Source: Nocardia goodfellowii (GTDB lineage: Bacteria > Actinomycetota > Actinomycetes > Mycobacteriales > Mycobacteriaceae). From it: a stretch of 64,000 nucleotides of DNA. Where the stretch lies: assembly GCF_017875645.1 (NCBI RefSeq), contig NZ_JAGGMR010000001.1, positions 7,378,001-7,442,000 on the forward strand, in the 5' to 3' direction. Position 1 is the stretch's first letter. Each line of letters begins with the position of its first letter. The notes beneath the pieces were generated by a model. That model saw only the letters and a list, made by a program, of their open reading frames with translations, was not told the DNA's origin and did not search any database. Below, one piece after another: positions 1 through 9,064 of this stretch. The position numbers were made by a program, and so were the translations under genes.

Positions 1-2
1 CG

Positions 3-416
3 CGAGAGCTGGTGGAAACCGGGCTGCGGCAATGGTTGCGGTGCTGCGGTGCGGCGATGCGCGACGATCAGGTGATCGGGATGCCCTCGCACGCGGTGGA
101 CGAGGCCTGGCACGGGCTGATCCTGTGCACGCAGCGGTACGCGGCATTCTGCGAGGCCGCCTACGGGCGGTTCCTGCACCACTTTCCCGATGGCGACAAT
201 TTCTCCGCAAAGCCCGCGCCGCAGGGTATTTCGCACGGGTCGATGGACGACCAGCTGGGGCGCACGGTCGTGGCGTGGTCGATGGTGGCCGGACCGGGTG
301 AGACCTGCGTGCTGTGGGACCTGGACACCGAGGTGGGCGTCGAGCATCCGTGGGGCATCGGCGCCCGGCGAGTCGCGGCTATCGAAGCCGAACTCGCCCG
401 GTCGCCGAAGTCCTAG
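3..416 (+). CDS. Partial GRDP-like (glycine-rich domain-containing-protein-like) protein, C-terminal part
   Basis: The reading frame is open to the first bases of the window, so the 5' end lies outside; an internal GTG at 12 is the first possible start inside. The visible part has the pattern VDEAWH...RYAAFCEAAYGR followed by LHHFP, which resembles the conserved core of GRDP-like proteins (a family of unknown function with a V-D-x-x-W-H motif). The gene converges on the ephD-like gene; their 3' ends overlap by 4 bases. No biochemical role can be assigned. The family call rests on motif memory only. Confidence 0.6.
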   Translation, partial: RELVETGLRQWLRCCGAAMRDDQVIGMPSHAVDEAWHGLILCTQRYAAFCEAAYGRFLHHFPDGDNFSAKPAPQGISHGSMDDQLGRTVVAWSMVAGPGETCVLWDLDTEVGVEHPWGIGARRVAAIEAELARSPKS

Positions 417-2188
417 GTGAGCTTCACCCGTGCGGCGAAGAATCGCACCGCCGCGGGCGCGAACCGATTGAACTGCAACTGCAGTCGCGCCTCCGGGGTG
501 ACGGGCACGATGTCACGGTCGTCCTGGACCGCTCGCACGATCTGCTCGGCCACCTTGTCGGGTGTGTAGCGGCGCGCCCGGTAGAGCTTGTCGTACTGCT
601 CCTGTTTGCGCTTCTCCTCCTCGGCGCTCACACCGGAGAACTTGGTGGTGGCAACGATATTGGTGTGCACGATGCCGGGACAGACGGTATGCACGGAGAT
701 GCCGCGACCGGTCAGTTCGGCGCGCAGGCAGTCGGAGAACATGTACACCGCCGACTTGCTCGTGGAGTACGCGCTGAACCCCTGCTGCGGACTGTAGGCC
801 GCCATGCTGGACAGGTTGACGATGTGCCCGCCGAGCCCGCGCTCGGCCATCGCGGCGCCGAATGCCCGGCAGCCGTTGACCACTCCGCCGAGGTTGATTC
901 GCATGACCCGGTCGAATTCCACCGAGGGGGTGTCGAAGAACCCGCCCGCCTGACCGATGCCCGCGTTGTTGATCAGGATGTCGGGCACGCCGTGCGCGTC
1001 GATGACCTCCCGCGCGTGCGCCTGGACCGCGGATTCGTCGGCCACATCGAGCTGATAAGCGTGCGCCACACCGTGTTCCGCGGCGATCAGCTCGGCGGTC
1101 TCCTTCGCGGCGTCCAAGTTGATGTCCGACAGCACGATTTCGGCGCCACGACGGGCGAAGGCCAGCGCGGTTTCGCGCCCGATTCCGCTGCCGCCGCCGG
1201 TGATGACCAGTAGCTGATCTTCGAAAGGCTTTCTGGTGCGGCCGATTTCGGCTCGGCGCAGGCCGCGCGGAATCGTACCGCCGCCGAGGCTGTCGATCAG
1301 CTCCGTGGTGGCGGTGGCGAGCAGTTCGGGGTGTGAGAACGGCATCCAGTGTCCGGCGGGCACATCGCGACGCCAGAGGCGCTGGGTCCACTTCCGTTCG
1401 TCGTCGTATCCGGCGGGTCGCACCGCCACATCACGACCGGCGACGATCAGCTGCACCGGCACCTCGGTGTGCCGTTCGCGCGGAGCGAGCAGGCGCTGCA
1501 CGATATTGGCGCGGTAGATGAGCAATCCGTCCACGCTGTCGCGCCGGAAGGTGGGGCCCAGCTTCACATTCGACGGCGAGGTCTCGTTCATCAACGACAC
1601 CAGCCGCTGCCACCGCTCCTCGGTGCCGAGCAGGTTGAACGCCGCCCGCGGCAGGCCCGGGGTCATGAAGAAGAACGTGTACGCCGAGGACATCAGCTGT
1701 GTGAACGGCTGCCACACATTGCGCGGCGTGGGCCGGGACAGCCGGTCCCGCATCCACTTGCCGATGTGATCGAGATTCGGGCCGGACACCGAGGTGAACG
1801 AGGCGATCCGGGCCTTGGCCCGCGGCTCGCAAACCGCCTCCCAGACCTGCACCGAACCCCAGTCGTGGGCGAGCACGTGCACCGGCCGCTCCGGGCTGAC
1901 CGCGTCGGCGACGGCGTAGAAGTCGGCGGCCAGCGCGTCCAGGCGGTAGTCGGCGGTGCGCTGGGTGCGGGTGGACCGGCCGTGCCCGCGAGTGTCATAG
2001 GCGACCACGTGGAAACGCCCGGCCAGCAAGGGGACCACGGAGTCCCAGAGGTGGTGCGTGTCGGGCCAGCCGTGCACCAGCACGATGGTCTCGGCGGCCG
2101 GGTCGCCGTATTCGTAGACGGCAAGCTCGAACTCGCCGCTGCGGACGATCCGTTCCGTGGCGATCGAGTCGATATCGGTCGTCGTCAT
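413..2188 (-). CDS. ephD: EphD-like alpha/beta hydrolase-SDR fusion
   Basis: This 591-residue protein joins two enzymes. Residues 1-300 are an epoxide-hydrolase-type alpha/beta hydrolase with oxyanion motif HGWPD (39-43), the nucleophile Asp109 in HDWG, and a probable catalytic His280. Residues 325-591 are a short-chain dehydrogenase with TGGGSGIG (330-337), NNAG (407-410), Ser460/461 and YSTSK (Tyr474, Lys478). Length and domain order match M. tuberculosis EphD (Rv2214c), which has been linked to mycolic acid modification. It is the last gene of a minus-strand operon, 22 bases after the PDR-type reductase. Both active sites look complete. The physiological substrate is inferred only from the family. 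Confidence 0.85.
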   Translation of the reverse strand: MTTTDIDSIATERIVRSGEFELAVYEYGDPAAETIVLVHGWPDTHHLWDSVVPLLAGRFHVVAYDTRGHGRSTRTQRTADYRLDALAADFYAVADAVSPERPVHVLAHDWGSVQVWEAVCEPRAKARIASFTSVSGPNLDHIGKWMRDRLSRPTPRNVWQPFTQLMSSAYTFFFMTPGLPRAAFNLLGTEERWQRLVSLMNETSPSNVKLGPTFRRDSVDGLLIYRANIVQRLLAPRERHTEVPVQLIVAGRDVAVRPAGYDDERKWTQRLWRRDVPAGHWMPFSHPELLATATTELIDSLGGGTIPRGLRRAEIGRTRKPFEDQLLVITGGGSGIGRETALAFARRGAEIVLSDINLDAAKETAELIAAEHGVAHAYQLDVADESAVQAHAREVIDAHGVPDILINNAGIGQAGGFFDTPSVEFDRVMRINLGGVVNGCRAFGAAMAERGLGGHIVNLSSMAAYSPQQGFSAYSTSKSAVYMFSDCLRAELTGRGISVHTVCPGIVHTNIVATTKFSGVSAEEEKRKQEQYDKLYRARRYTPDKVAEQIVRAVQDDRDIVPVTPEARLQLQFNRFAPAAVRFFAARVKLT

Positions 2189-2210
2189 CGACAGTTCTCC
2201 TATTTCGTGG

Positions 2211-3317
2211 TCAGAGGTCGAGCACCAAACGGCCGCCGTCGCAGCGTGATACGCAGATCAGCATGGCTCCGGCGTCGTGTTCGGCGGGGGTCAGCACGGT
2301 TTCGCGATGGTCGGGTTCGCCGGCCAGCACCCGGACTTTGCAGGTGCGGCAGAAGCCTTGACGACACGAGTACGGACGATCCGGGCGGCGCTCCAGGACG
2401 GCGTCCAGCGCGGACTTGTCCGCCGGCACCTCGACCACCTCTCCGGTGGCGGCGAATTCGATCTCGAACGCCTTGCCGTTCACGATCGGCGGGGGCGAGA
2501 AACGCTCGGAATGTAGTTCCACGCCGGGCATTTCGCGGACCGCGGCGGCGATGGAGCCGATCATCGGCACCGGGCCGCAGCAGTAGACGGCGGTATCGGT
2601 GGTGACGCCGGGCAGCAGTGCGGAGGCGTCCGGCAGGCCGTGCTCGTCGTCGGTGCGCACGGTGACCCGGGCACCGAAGCTCTCGATCTCGTCGAGGAAC
2701 GGGATGGTGTCGCGGCTACGTCCCGTATAGACCATCGACCAGTCCAGCCCCAGCCGCACCGCCAGCCGCACCATGGGCAGGATGGGCGTGATGCCGATTC
2801 CGCCCGCCACGAAATGCAAACGGGCAGCGGGTGATCCGTGGCCCGGAACGGCGAACGGGAAGGCATTGCGCGGTCCGCGCACCACAAGTGTTGTGCCGAC
2901 CGTCAATTCGTCGTGCACCTCGTTGGACCCGCCGCCACCATCGGGGATCCGGCGTACCGCGATCCGATAGGTGCGCGAGTCGGCGGGGTCGCCGCACAGC
3001 GAATACTGCCGTAGCCGACCCGAGGGCAACTCCAGATCCAGGTGCGCACCGGGCCGCCACGGCGGCAGTTCACGCCGATCGGGGGCTCGCAACAGCAGAC
3101 TGACCACGTCTTGGTCGTGTGCTTCGATCCGGCGTTCGGTCACCACCAGCGCCAGCCGATGATCGTCGGCACGCGGGGCGAGGTCCTTGCGATTGACGAT
3201 CGCGGTCCAGCGCATCCGGGTGGAGGCGACCACATCGACGAACTTGATCGCCCGGTCCTGGGTGGGCTTGCCGAACAGGTCCGCGGGCAACTGTTCCGGG
3301 ACGGGTCGTAGCGTCAC
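2211..3317 (-). CDS. PDR/VanB-type oxidoreductase (flavin reductase with C-terminal 2Fe-2S)
   Basis: This 368-residue protein has the order of phthalate-dioxygenase-reductase-like enzymes. An RQYSLCGDP flavin-binding segment is followed by a GGIGITPILPM nucleotide-binding loop. A C-terminal plant-type ferredoxin domain has the cysteine run C-x4-C-x2-C plus a distal Cys in LICVSRC. It would pass electrons from NAD(P)H through flavin and the iron-sulfur centre to a partner oxygenase or diiron protein. I chose the GTG at 3317 because it overlaps the stop of the upstream gene as GTGA; the longer open frame runs antisense-like through that gene. The upstream neighbour has a ferritin-like diiron pattern and is the obvious candidate partner. 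Confidence 0.85.
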   Translation of the reverse strand: MTLRPVPEQLPADLFGKPTQDRAIKFVDVVASTRMRWTAIVNRKDLAPRADDHRLALVVTERRIEAHDQDVVSLLLRAPDRRELPPWRPGAHLDLELPSGRLRQYSLCGDPADSRTYRIAVRRIPDGGGGSNEVHDELTVGTTLVVRGPRNAFPFAVPGHGSPAARLHFVAGGIGITPILPMVRLAVRLGLDWSMVYTGRSRDTIPFLDEIESFGARVTVRTDDEHGLPDASALLPGVTTDTAVYCCGPVPMIGSIAAAVREMPGVELHSERFSPPPIVNGKAFEIEFAATGEVVEVPADKSALDAVLERRPDRPYSCRQGFCRTCKVRVLAGEPDHRETVLTPAEHDAGAMLICVSRCDGGRLVLDL

Positions 3318-4216
3318 GACGCGACAGCCTGCGCGGCAGGAGATTTCGCGAGGTAGGCGACGGCCTGCGCGGTCGATCCGACCGAGCCGGGGTCGTAGCC
3401 GGGCTTGAAGGTCGACAGCGCGCTGAGCAGCAGGGAGGGCATGCCGGGCAGCGCGCCGCGCCACATGGAGCCGAAGACCCGGGTGAGCAGGCGCGGGTAG
3501 CCGTAATCGGGTAGTTCCGGATCCTGATGCACCATGAACTTGGTGCCGCGCACCACCAGGGTGAGGAAGATCGGGAACGTCAGCGTCATCAGCGCCGCGC
3601 GCCGCACATAACCCGCACCGAAGTAAACCGCCACATCATGGGCGACGTGCCGGTGCTCGACTTCTTCGGCGCCGTGCCAGCGGAACAGGTCGGCCATGCG
3701 CGGTTCGGCGCCGAACTTCTCCAGGTCCGCGTTGAGGATCCAGTCGCCCAGGTAGGCGAAGAAATGCTCCAGGCAGGCGATGAACGCCAGCCGCTCGACC
3801 AGGACCTGCCGCTGGGCGACCTCGTCACCGCCCCGCGGGCCGAGGGTCTTGCGGAACAGGTATTCGGCTTGGCGCACATACGGTTCCGGGTCGATGCCGT
3901 TGGCGGCGAGCACTTCGTGCAGTACCCGGTCGTGGGTTTCGGCGTGCATGGATTCCTGGCCGATGAAGCCGAGCATGGCCTCGCGCAGCTTCTCGTCCTT
4001 GACGAAGGGCAATGCCTCGGCGTAGGCGGCGCAGAACATCCGCTCCCCCTCCGGCAGCAGCAGGTTCAGCGCATTGATCAGATGCGAGGCGATGGGCTCG
4101 GCGGGCATCCAGTGCAGCGGCGTATCGGCCCAGTCGAATTGCACATTGCGGGCGTGCAGGGCGACCTCCCCCGGATCGACTTCCGGTCGCCGTTCCCACC
4201 AGCGAAGTAGCTTCAT
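3314..4216 (-). CDS. Ferritin-like metal-dependent hydrolase family protein (PF10118-type)
   Basis: The 300-residue product carries two carboxylate/histidine clusters typical of four-helix diiron proteins: EGERMF and GQESMHAETH (Glu88, His91) in the first half, and ERLAFIACLEH and HGAEEVEHRH (about 141-190) in the second. The family is annotated as predicted metal-dependent hydrolase; its reaction is poorly known. The start at 4216 is supported by a GAGGGAGT ribosome site; an open frame extends 40 codons further without one. It is first in the operon with the PDR reductase (4-base overlap) and the EphD-like fusion. An iron-dependent oxidation of a lipid with its own reductase is a reasonable inference, not shown. 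Confidence 0.8.
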   Translation of the reverse strand: MKLLRWWERRPEVDPGEVALHARNVQFDWADTPLHWMPAEPIASHLINALNLLLPEGERMFCAAYAEALPFVKDEKLREAMLGFIGQESMHAETHDRVLHEVLAANGIDPEPYVRQAEYLFRKTLGPRGGDEVAQRQVLVERLAFIACLEHFFAYLGDWILNADLEKFGAEPRMADLFRWHGAEEVEHRHVAHDVAVYFGAGYVRRAALMTLTFPIFLTLVVRGTKFMVHQDPELPDYGYPRLLTRVFGSMWRGALPGMPSLLLSALSTFKPGYDPGSVGSTAQAVAYLAKSPAAQAVAS

Positions 4217-4426
4217 CGATACTCCCTCGGTCCTGACGATCCACACCACGGCCCGGACCCGACCGCGACGCTGCGCACCTCTCCCGTTCAAGGCTGTGGT
4301 CCCGATCATACACATATGTAGGACTGCGAGTAACACACATAGCGGCGACCACTACCGGCCACCATCACGGATCACCCGAACGTATGGACGACCACAACCA
4401 CACTCCATCGAATTGCCGTGGTCACC

Positions 4427-4455
4427 TTGACATTTCCCGCCAGCATTGTTGCGAT
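4427..4455 (+). promoter_or_regulatory. Candidate promoter of the WS/DGAT gene
   Basis: A perfect TTGACA (4427-4432) is followed after 17 bases by TGCGAT (4450-4455), a partial match to TATAAT. Transcription would start near 4462, about 44 bases before the acyltransferase ATG. It lies in the 289-base divergent gap that also serves the metal-dependent hydrolase operon; no convincing operator is visible in that gap. Confidence 0.4.
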
Positions 4456-4505
4456 CCCACCGCCAAGCGCCGAAGAATTAGAACCCGTTTCAGTAGGCTT
4501 CGGCT

Positions 4506-5900
4506 ATGGAGCGACTAACCGGATTGGATGCCAGCTTCCTGTACCTCGAGACCGGGACCCAGCACCTGCACGTCTGTGCCCTCTTGATCCTGGACCCGTC
4601 GACAGGCGACTACTCATTCGAAGAATTCAAGGCCGAACTCGGCCGTCGGCTACCCCTGATCCCGCAGATGCGGCGGCGGATCCACGAGGTGCCGTTCAAC
4701 CTCGACCACCCGGTCTGGGCCGAGGATCCGGACTTCGACCTCGACTATCACGTGCGCCGCATCGGCATACCCCACCCCGGCGGACGCCGCGAGCTGGCCG
4801 AACTGATCGGCGACATCGCCAGCCGTCCGATGGACCGCGATCGCCCGCTGTGGGAGATGACCGTCGTCGAGGGCTTCGACGGTGACAAAGTCGCGGTGAT
4901 CTCGAAATACCATCACGCCGCGGTCGACGGCATCACCGGCACGAACATGATGATGCACCTGTGCGATATGGAACCCGGGCAGCGGCATCGAGTCGACCCG
5001 GCCGAAGAGCGCAAGGCGGGCTCCGCGCCCAACGACCTGCGACTGCTCGCCGAGGCCATCGTCCGATTCCCCGGGAAAGCGGGGATAGTGGGCATGGTGC
5101 CGAAAACCCTTGGGCTGCTCGCCGGTTTCGCGCAACGGCGGCGAAATGACCAGGCGGGCATGGCATTACCGCTGACCGCGCCGCGCACCCCGTTCAACAT
5201 GGCCATCACGCCGCACCGTTCCGTCGCGTTCACCGAGGCGGACCTGGGCGCGATCAAGGAGATCAAAGCCGCGTTCGGCGCGAAGGTCAACGACGTGGTG
5301 CTCACCATCGTCGGCGGTGTGCTCCGGGCCTACCTGGACAAACACGGTGAGCTGCCGGATCGTTCGCTGATCGCCTCGGTGCCGGTCTCGGTGCACGAGC
5401 AGTCCCGGCACACCGAGGGCATCAACAAGGTGTCGTCACTGTTCTGCGAGCTCGGCACCGATATCGCCGACCCGGTCGAGCGGCTGCGCAAGGTGGCCGC
5501 AGCGAATCAGAGCGCCAAGGAGGAACACGATCTGGTCGGTGCGGACTTCCTCCAGGATTGGTCGAAGTACGCGCCGCCGAATACATTCCAGCTGGCGGCG
5601 CGGGTCTACTCGGCACTGAAACTGGCCGAGCACCATCCGGTCGTGCACAACCTGGTCGTCTCCAACGTGCCCGGACCGCCCATGCCGCTGTATTTCCTCG
5701 GCATCAAGGTCGACGGCATGTATCCGTTCGGACCGGTCTTCCACGGTGCGGGCCTGACCATCACCGTGCTGTCCAACAACGGCGACCTCGACTTCGGATT
5801 CATCGCCTGCAAGGAACTGGTACCCGACATCGCGGCACTCGCCGACGCCGTCCCGGGCGCGATCGACGAATTGCTGAGTGCGGCACGAACTCTGGGCTGA
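4506..5900 (+). CDS. WS/DGAT acyltransferase (wax ester / triacylglycerol synthase)
   Basis: The 464-residue protein is full length for the bacterial wax ester synthase/diacylglycerol acyltransferase family. It begins MERLTGLDASFLYLET, typical of the N-terminus, and has the catalytic HHxxxDG motif as HHAAVDG (His136, His137, Asp141). The C-terminal half contains the family segment SNVPGPP. It would transfer acyl-CoA to diacylglycerol or a fatty alcohol at the membrane to make storage lipid. The gene stands alone, divergent from the lipid operon and convergent with the next hydrolase. Actinomycetes usually have many paralogues, so a specific symbol is not justified. Confidence 0.92.
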   Translation: MERLTGLDASFLYLETGTQHLHVCALLILDPSTGDYSFEEFKAELGRRLPLIPQMRRRIHEVPFNLDHPVWAEDPDFDLDYHVRRIGIPHPGGRRELAELIGDIASRPMDRDRPLWEMTVVEGFDGDKVAVISKYHHAAVDGITGTNMMMHLCDMEPGQRHRVDPAEERKAGSAPNDLRLLAEAIVRFPGKAGIVGMVPKTLGLLAGFAQRRRNDQAGMALPLTAPRTPFNMAITPHRSVAFTEADLGAIKEIKAAFGAKVNDVVLTIVGGVLRAYLDKHGELPDRSLIASVPVSVHEQSRHTEGINKVSSLFCELGTDIADPVERLRKVAAANQSAKEEHDLVGADFLQDWSKYAPPNTFQLAARVYSALKLAEHHPVVHNLVVSNVPGPPMPLYFLGIKVDGMYPFGPVFHGAGLTITVLSNNGDLDFGFIACKELVPDIAALADAVPGAIDELLSAARTLG

Positions 5901-5932
5901 CGCACCGCCGCGTTCACCGGCACCGGACCGCG

Positions 5933-6865
5933 CTACCGATTCGCCGCGCGTGACTCCTTCTCCGCCCGGTCGGCCACCGCCTCGCATGCCTCGAGCAGTA
6001 CCGGCACGAATTTGTCGGCCGCGAACGCGCAGGCCGTGTGCCCCGCCTTCACCAGATGGATACTGGCGCCGGGGATCAGCGTCGCCAGCTCCAGCTGCCG
6101 GTATACCGGGATCGCCTTGTCCTTGGTGGTGATCACCACCGCGGTGGGCGCGTCGATCCCGGAAAGCCAAGCGCTGCTGTCGAATCGGCCCACCGCCGCG
6201 ATGACCTGCGCGACCGCCCAGCCACTGGTGCTGCGCAGCTCCGTCATCGCCCAGCGCTGCATCCCGCCCCGGGTCCAGGTGTGTTCCGGCAGTTCCGGCA
6301 AGCGCCGCAACAGTTCCCGGGCCCGCCGCAGCGAATACGGGCCGACCGCGTCGGCGAACGCGCCCCAGGCAAGATGGAAGGCGCGCTCCCGCCACTTCTC
6401 CTGGAAGCGGTAGGGCGTGGCGCACAGGACGAGTCCGAGCACACGATCCGGATGCCGATGTGCGGCAAGCTGGGCCACGACACCGCCGAGGGAGTAGCCG
6501 ACACAGATCGGGTCGGGCACGCCGAGCGCGTCGGCGACCGCGATCACGTCATCGGCGCAGTCCTGCACAGTGAACCGCTCGGATTGGATACCGCGGCCGT
6601 GCCAGCGCTGATCGAACAGCACCACCCGGAACTCGCGCGCGAGGACCTGGAGCGCCGGAAACCAGGTGAGGTAGGCCGTGGACGCGGTGCCGTGCAACAG
6701 GAACAGGGTGGGCGCGCCCGCGGGACCGGGGATGTCGACCACGTAGGTGCGTCCGCGTCCCGGCAGTTCCAGGAGTTTCCCACCGGGCACCTCGGCGATA
6801 TCGGGGACACCGGCCCTGCCGAACTTTCGCATCGGCACGGCCGCCGCATTTCGGTCGGGGTCCAT
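5933..6865 (-). CDS. Alpha/beta hydrolase behind a KstR-type site
   Basis: A 310-residue alpha/beta hydrolase with the HGT oxyanion motif (58-60), nucleophile elbow GYSLGG (Ser125) and a late AGHTACAF histidine. I chose the ATG at 6865 because an AGGAGG ribosome site lies 7 bases upstream; an in-frame extension of 13 codons would read through this site and the operator. A perfect 14-bp palindrome of KstR type (6877-6890) overlaps the leader, so steroid-responsive repression is likely. The divergent neighbour is a hydroxysteroid dehydrogenase, which supports a steroid or side-chain ester substrate. Substrate assignment is inference. Confidence 0.85.
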   Translation of the reverse strand: MDPDRNAAAVPMRKFGRAGVPDIAEVPGGKLLELPGRGRTYVVDIPGPAGAPTLFLLHGTASTAYLTWFPALQVLAREFRVVLFDQRWHGRGIQSERFTVQDCADDVIAVADALGVPDPICVGYSLGGVVAQLAAHRHPDRVLGLVLCATPYRFQEKWRERAFHLAWGAFADAVGPYSLRRARELLRRLPELPEHTWTRGGMQRWAMTELRSTSGWAVAQVIAAVGRFDSSAWLSGIDAPTAVVITTKDKAIPVYRQLELATLIPGASIHLVKAGHTACAFAADKFVPVLLEACEAVADRAEKESRAANR

Positions 6866-6876
6866 CGTCGGCCTCC

Positions 6877-6890
6877 TAGAACGCGTTCTA
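6877..6890. promoter_or_regulatory. KstR-type operator palindrome
   Basis: The sequence TAGAACGCGTTCTA is a perfect 14-bp palindrome. It fits the TNNAACNNGTTNNA consensus known for KstR, the TetR-family repressor of cholesterol catabolism in mycobacteria and rhodococci. It sits 12 bases before the hydrolase ATG and 144 bases before the divergent FabG3-like gene. No second copy was seen in the gap. Confidence 0.7.
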
Positions 6891-7034
6891 CTCGATGATG
6901 CCACAGCCGAGGACCGGGCGTATCGGCCCTCAGCGCAGCCTGTCCCGCTGAGCGGTAACCGATCTCGGCGGAATTACACCAAGCTTCTGTAACGTGTGCC
7001 ACTGAATCAGCTGCGATAGACGGAGGTATCCCGC

Positions 7035-7775
7035 ATGGGTCGGTTGACCGGCAAGGTGGCATTGATCAGTGGTGGCGCCCGCGGCATGGGCGCCGCGCAC
7101 GCCCGGGCCATGGTGGCCGAGGACGCGCGGGTGGTGCTCGGCGACATCCTGGACGACGAAGGCGCCGCGCTGGCAAAGGAACTCGGCGACCACGCCGCCT
7201 ACGTGCCGCTCGACGTGCGCGAGAAGCAGCCGTGGGTGGACGCGGTCACCGAAGCGGTGCAGCGGTTCGGCGCGCTGAACGTGCTGGTCAACAATGCGGG
7301 CATCGTCAACGGGAACCTGCTGGTCGACTTCGAGTTGTCCGAGTGGCAGCGCATCATCGACATCAACCTCACCGGCACGTTCCTCGGTATGCAAGCCGCG
7401 GTCCCGGCCATGATCGAGGCGGGCGGCGGCTCGATCGTCAATATCTCCTCGGTGGAGGGCATGCGCGGCAGTCCGGGTCTGCACGGCTATACCGCCACCA
7501 AGTTCGCGGTCCGCGGGCTGACCAAGTCGACGGCACTCGAGTTGGCGCAGTACAACATTCGGGTGAATTCGGTGCATCCGGGCTTGATCACCACGCCGAT
7601 GACCGAAGGCATCCCCGCCGATTTCCTGCAGATCCCGCTGAAGCGCGCGGCCGACCCAGCGGAGGTGTCGAACCTGGTCACCTACCTGGCCAGTGACGAG
7701 TCCTCCTATTCCACCGGAGCGGAATTCGTCATCGACGGCGGCCTCACCGCCGGAATCCCGCACAAGACCTTCTAG
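7035..7775 (+). CDS. fabG3: FabG3-like 3-alpha(20-beta)-hydroxysteroid dehydrogenase (SDR)
   Basis: This 246-residue classical SDR has GGARGMG (13-19), NNAG (86-89), Ser138/139 and the YTATK catalytic pair Tyr152/Lys156. Long stretches such as GYTATKFAVRGLTKSTALEL and the ending SSYSTGAEFVIDGG match, from memory, M. tuberculosis Rv2002 (FabG3), an NADH-dependent 20-beta-hydroxysteroid dehydrogenase. The ribosome site GGAGGT precedes the ATG. It is divergent from a hydrolase with a KstR-type operator, which agrees with a steroid role. The stop overlaps the convergent YdcF gene by 4 bases. Confidence 0.8.
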   Translation: MGRLTGKVALISGGARGMGAAHARAMVAEDARVVLGDILDDEGAALAKELGDHAAYVPLDVREKQPWVDAVTEAVQRFGALNVLVNNAGIVNGNLLVDFELSEWQRIIDINLTGTFLGMQAAVPAMIEAGGGSIVNISSVEGMRGSPGLHGYTATKFAVRGLTKSTALELAQYNIRVNSVHPGLITTPMTEGIPADFLQIPLKRAADPAEVSNLVTYLASDESSYSTGAEFVIDGGLTAGIPHKTF

Positions 7776-8779
7776 CCGGGCATCGACTGCACGAACAACA
7801 CCAGCAACGCGGGTAGTGCGGCGCACGCCAGGCAGGCCAGGGCGTGCGCCCACTTGTTCTCGTAGACAACGGCGGCGAATTCGCGCAGCACCGCGCTGGG
7901 CAGGTAGTAGAACGCCGTCCTCGAGCCGACCACTTCGGCATCGAGGCCGAGCTGCCGGGCCAGGACAGCGGTACGCAAGATATGGAAATTGCTGGTGACG
8001 AGCACCATCGGTCCGGCCACGCCGCGGGCATCCAGCAGTTGCTTGGAATACCGCAGGTTTTCGCGAGTGGTTTCCGAACGATCCTCCAGCAGTACGGCTT
8101 CGGCGGGAACTCCCTGATCGACCAGGTAGCGCGCCATGGCAGCGGCCTCGGACACGGCTTCGTCGGAGCCCTTGCCACCACTGGTCACCAGCAGTGGATG
8201 CCGACCGGCGGCGACTTCGGTGCGATACACCTCCATCGCCCGGTCCAGCCGGCCGGCCAGCAACGGGGGCACCTGATCACCGAGCAGGCCCGAGCCGTGC
8301 ACCACGATCGCCGTCATGCCCGGCCGATAGGGTGCCCGGCCGTAGACGAACGAGTACAGCAAGAACGCGAGCAACAGGAAGCCGACGTAGCTCGCTGCCG
8401 TCAACACCGAGGCGAGCGCGAACACGAACCACAGATTCTCGGTGGCCAGGGCTACGAACAACAGCGCGTACGGCACGAGCAGGACGATGCCCAGCCCGAA
8501 CGACAGCAGGTTCGCGACGTGTAACCCCTCCCGCCGCAACAACTGCACCCCGTTGACGATCAGGAGCGCGGCCAGCGCCACCATGAGCAACGGGGACAGC
8601 ACAATCAGCAAACCCGCGAGCAAGCCGACGACGCCGTCCCGGTCGTCCGCTGCCGCCCCCACCCCCACGCAGATCGAGCCGAGCAATAGGAATACCCCAT
8701 TACCCAGCCGCCGCCGATCCGTCCGGAACCGCAACGCGAAAACACCCAGCAGGACCAGGCCGACCACCATCAGCAGCAC
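7772..8779 (-). CDS. YdcF family (DUF218) multi-spanning membrane protein
   Basis: The 335-residue protein has about four to five hydrophobic segments in the first 140 residues, then a DUF218/YdcF domain with the motifs VVHGSG, VTSGGKGSDE, LLEDRSETTRENLRYS and VTSNFHILRTAV. A final hydrophobic segment lies at the C-terminus. Related proteins (SanA, ElyC) affect envelope integrity and polyprenyl-carrier metabolism; the reaction here is unknown. The GTG at 8779 gives VLLM; an ATG three codons in is equally possible. A second YdcF protein is at 21.5 kb. Confidence 0.8.
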   Translation of the reverse strand: MLLMVVGLVLLGVFALRFRTDRRRLGNGVFLLLGSICVGVGAAADDRDGVVGLLAGLLIVLSPLLMVALAALLIVNGVQLLRREGLHVANLLSFGLGIVLLVPYALLFVALATENLWFVFALASVLTAASYVGFLLLAFLLYSFVYGRAPYRPGMTAIVVHGSGLLGDQVPPLLAGRLDRAMEVYRTEVAAGRHPLLVTSGGKGSDEAVSEAAAMARYLVDQGVPAEAVLLEDRSETTRENLRYSKQLLDARGVAGPMVLVTSNFHILRTAVLARQLGLDAEVVGSRTAFYYLPSAVLREFAAVVYENKWAHALACLACAALPALLVLFVQSMPG

Positions 8780-9064
8780 TACGTCACGGTATCCGGAAAC
8801 GGCGGTAGCAAACGCGCGGCACGCGCCGTGCGACCACCATCACGTCCGGCACTCGGAATGGCCTGGTAAGCACCGCATCCAGACTCGGCCTCGCCAGCGC
8901 GTCGGGCGAATCACCAAGTCTCCGAATCACTTCGAGACGGTCCATCGTCCGGCGGGGCCGACCGCGGCGCAGTCGGCGAGTTCCACGGACCGGCCGGAAA
9001 GGCAGCCGGTGGTCTGGATACCGGTTCACCCTCCGACGTCCACACGACATCGGGTGACCGGAGC
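8780..9064. other. Gene-free interval (285 bp)
   Basis: Between the divergently placed start of the YdcF gene and the stop of the LysE-type exporter no coding region with plausible composition, RNA gene or clear operator was recognised. The open frame that crosses it on the minus strand is antisense-like extension of the exporter gene. It presumably holds the YdcF promoter. Confidence 0.4.

Noticed and set aside
4312..4319. ACATATGT as an operator in the metal hydrolase/WS-DGAT gap
   Set aside because: Only 8 bases and no second copy or regulator nearby; chance occurrence is likely.
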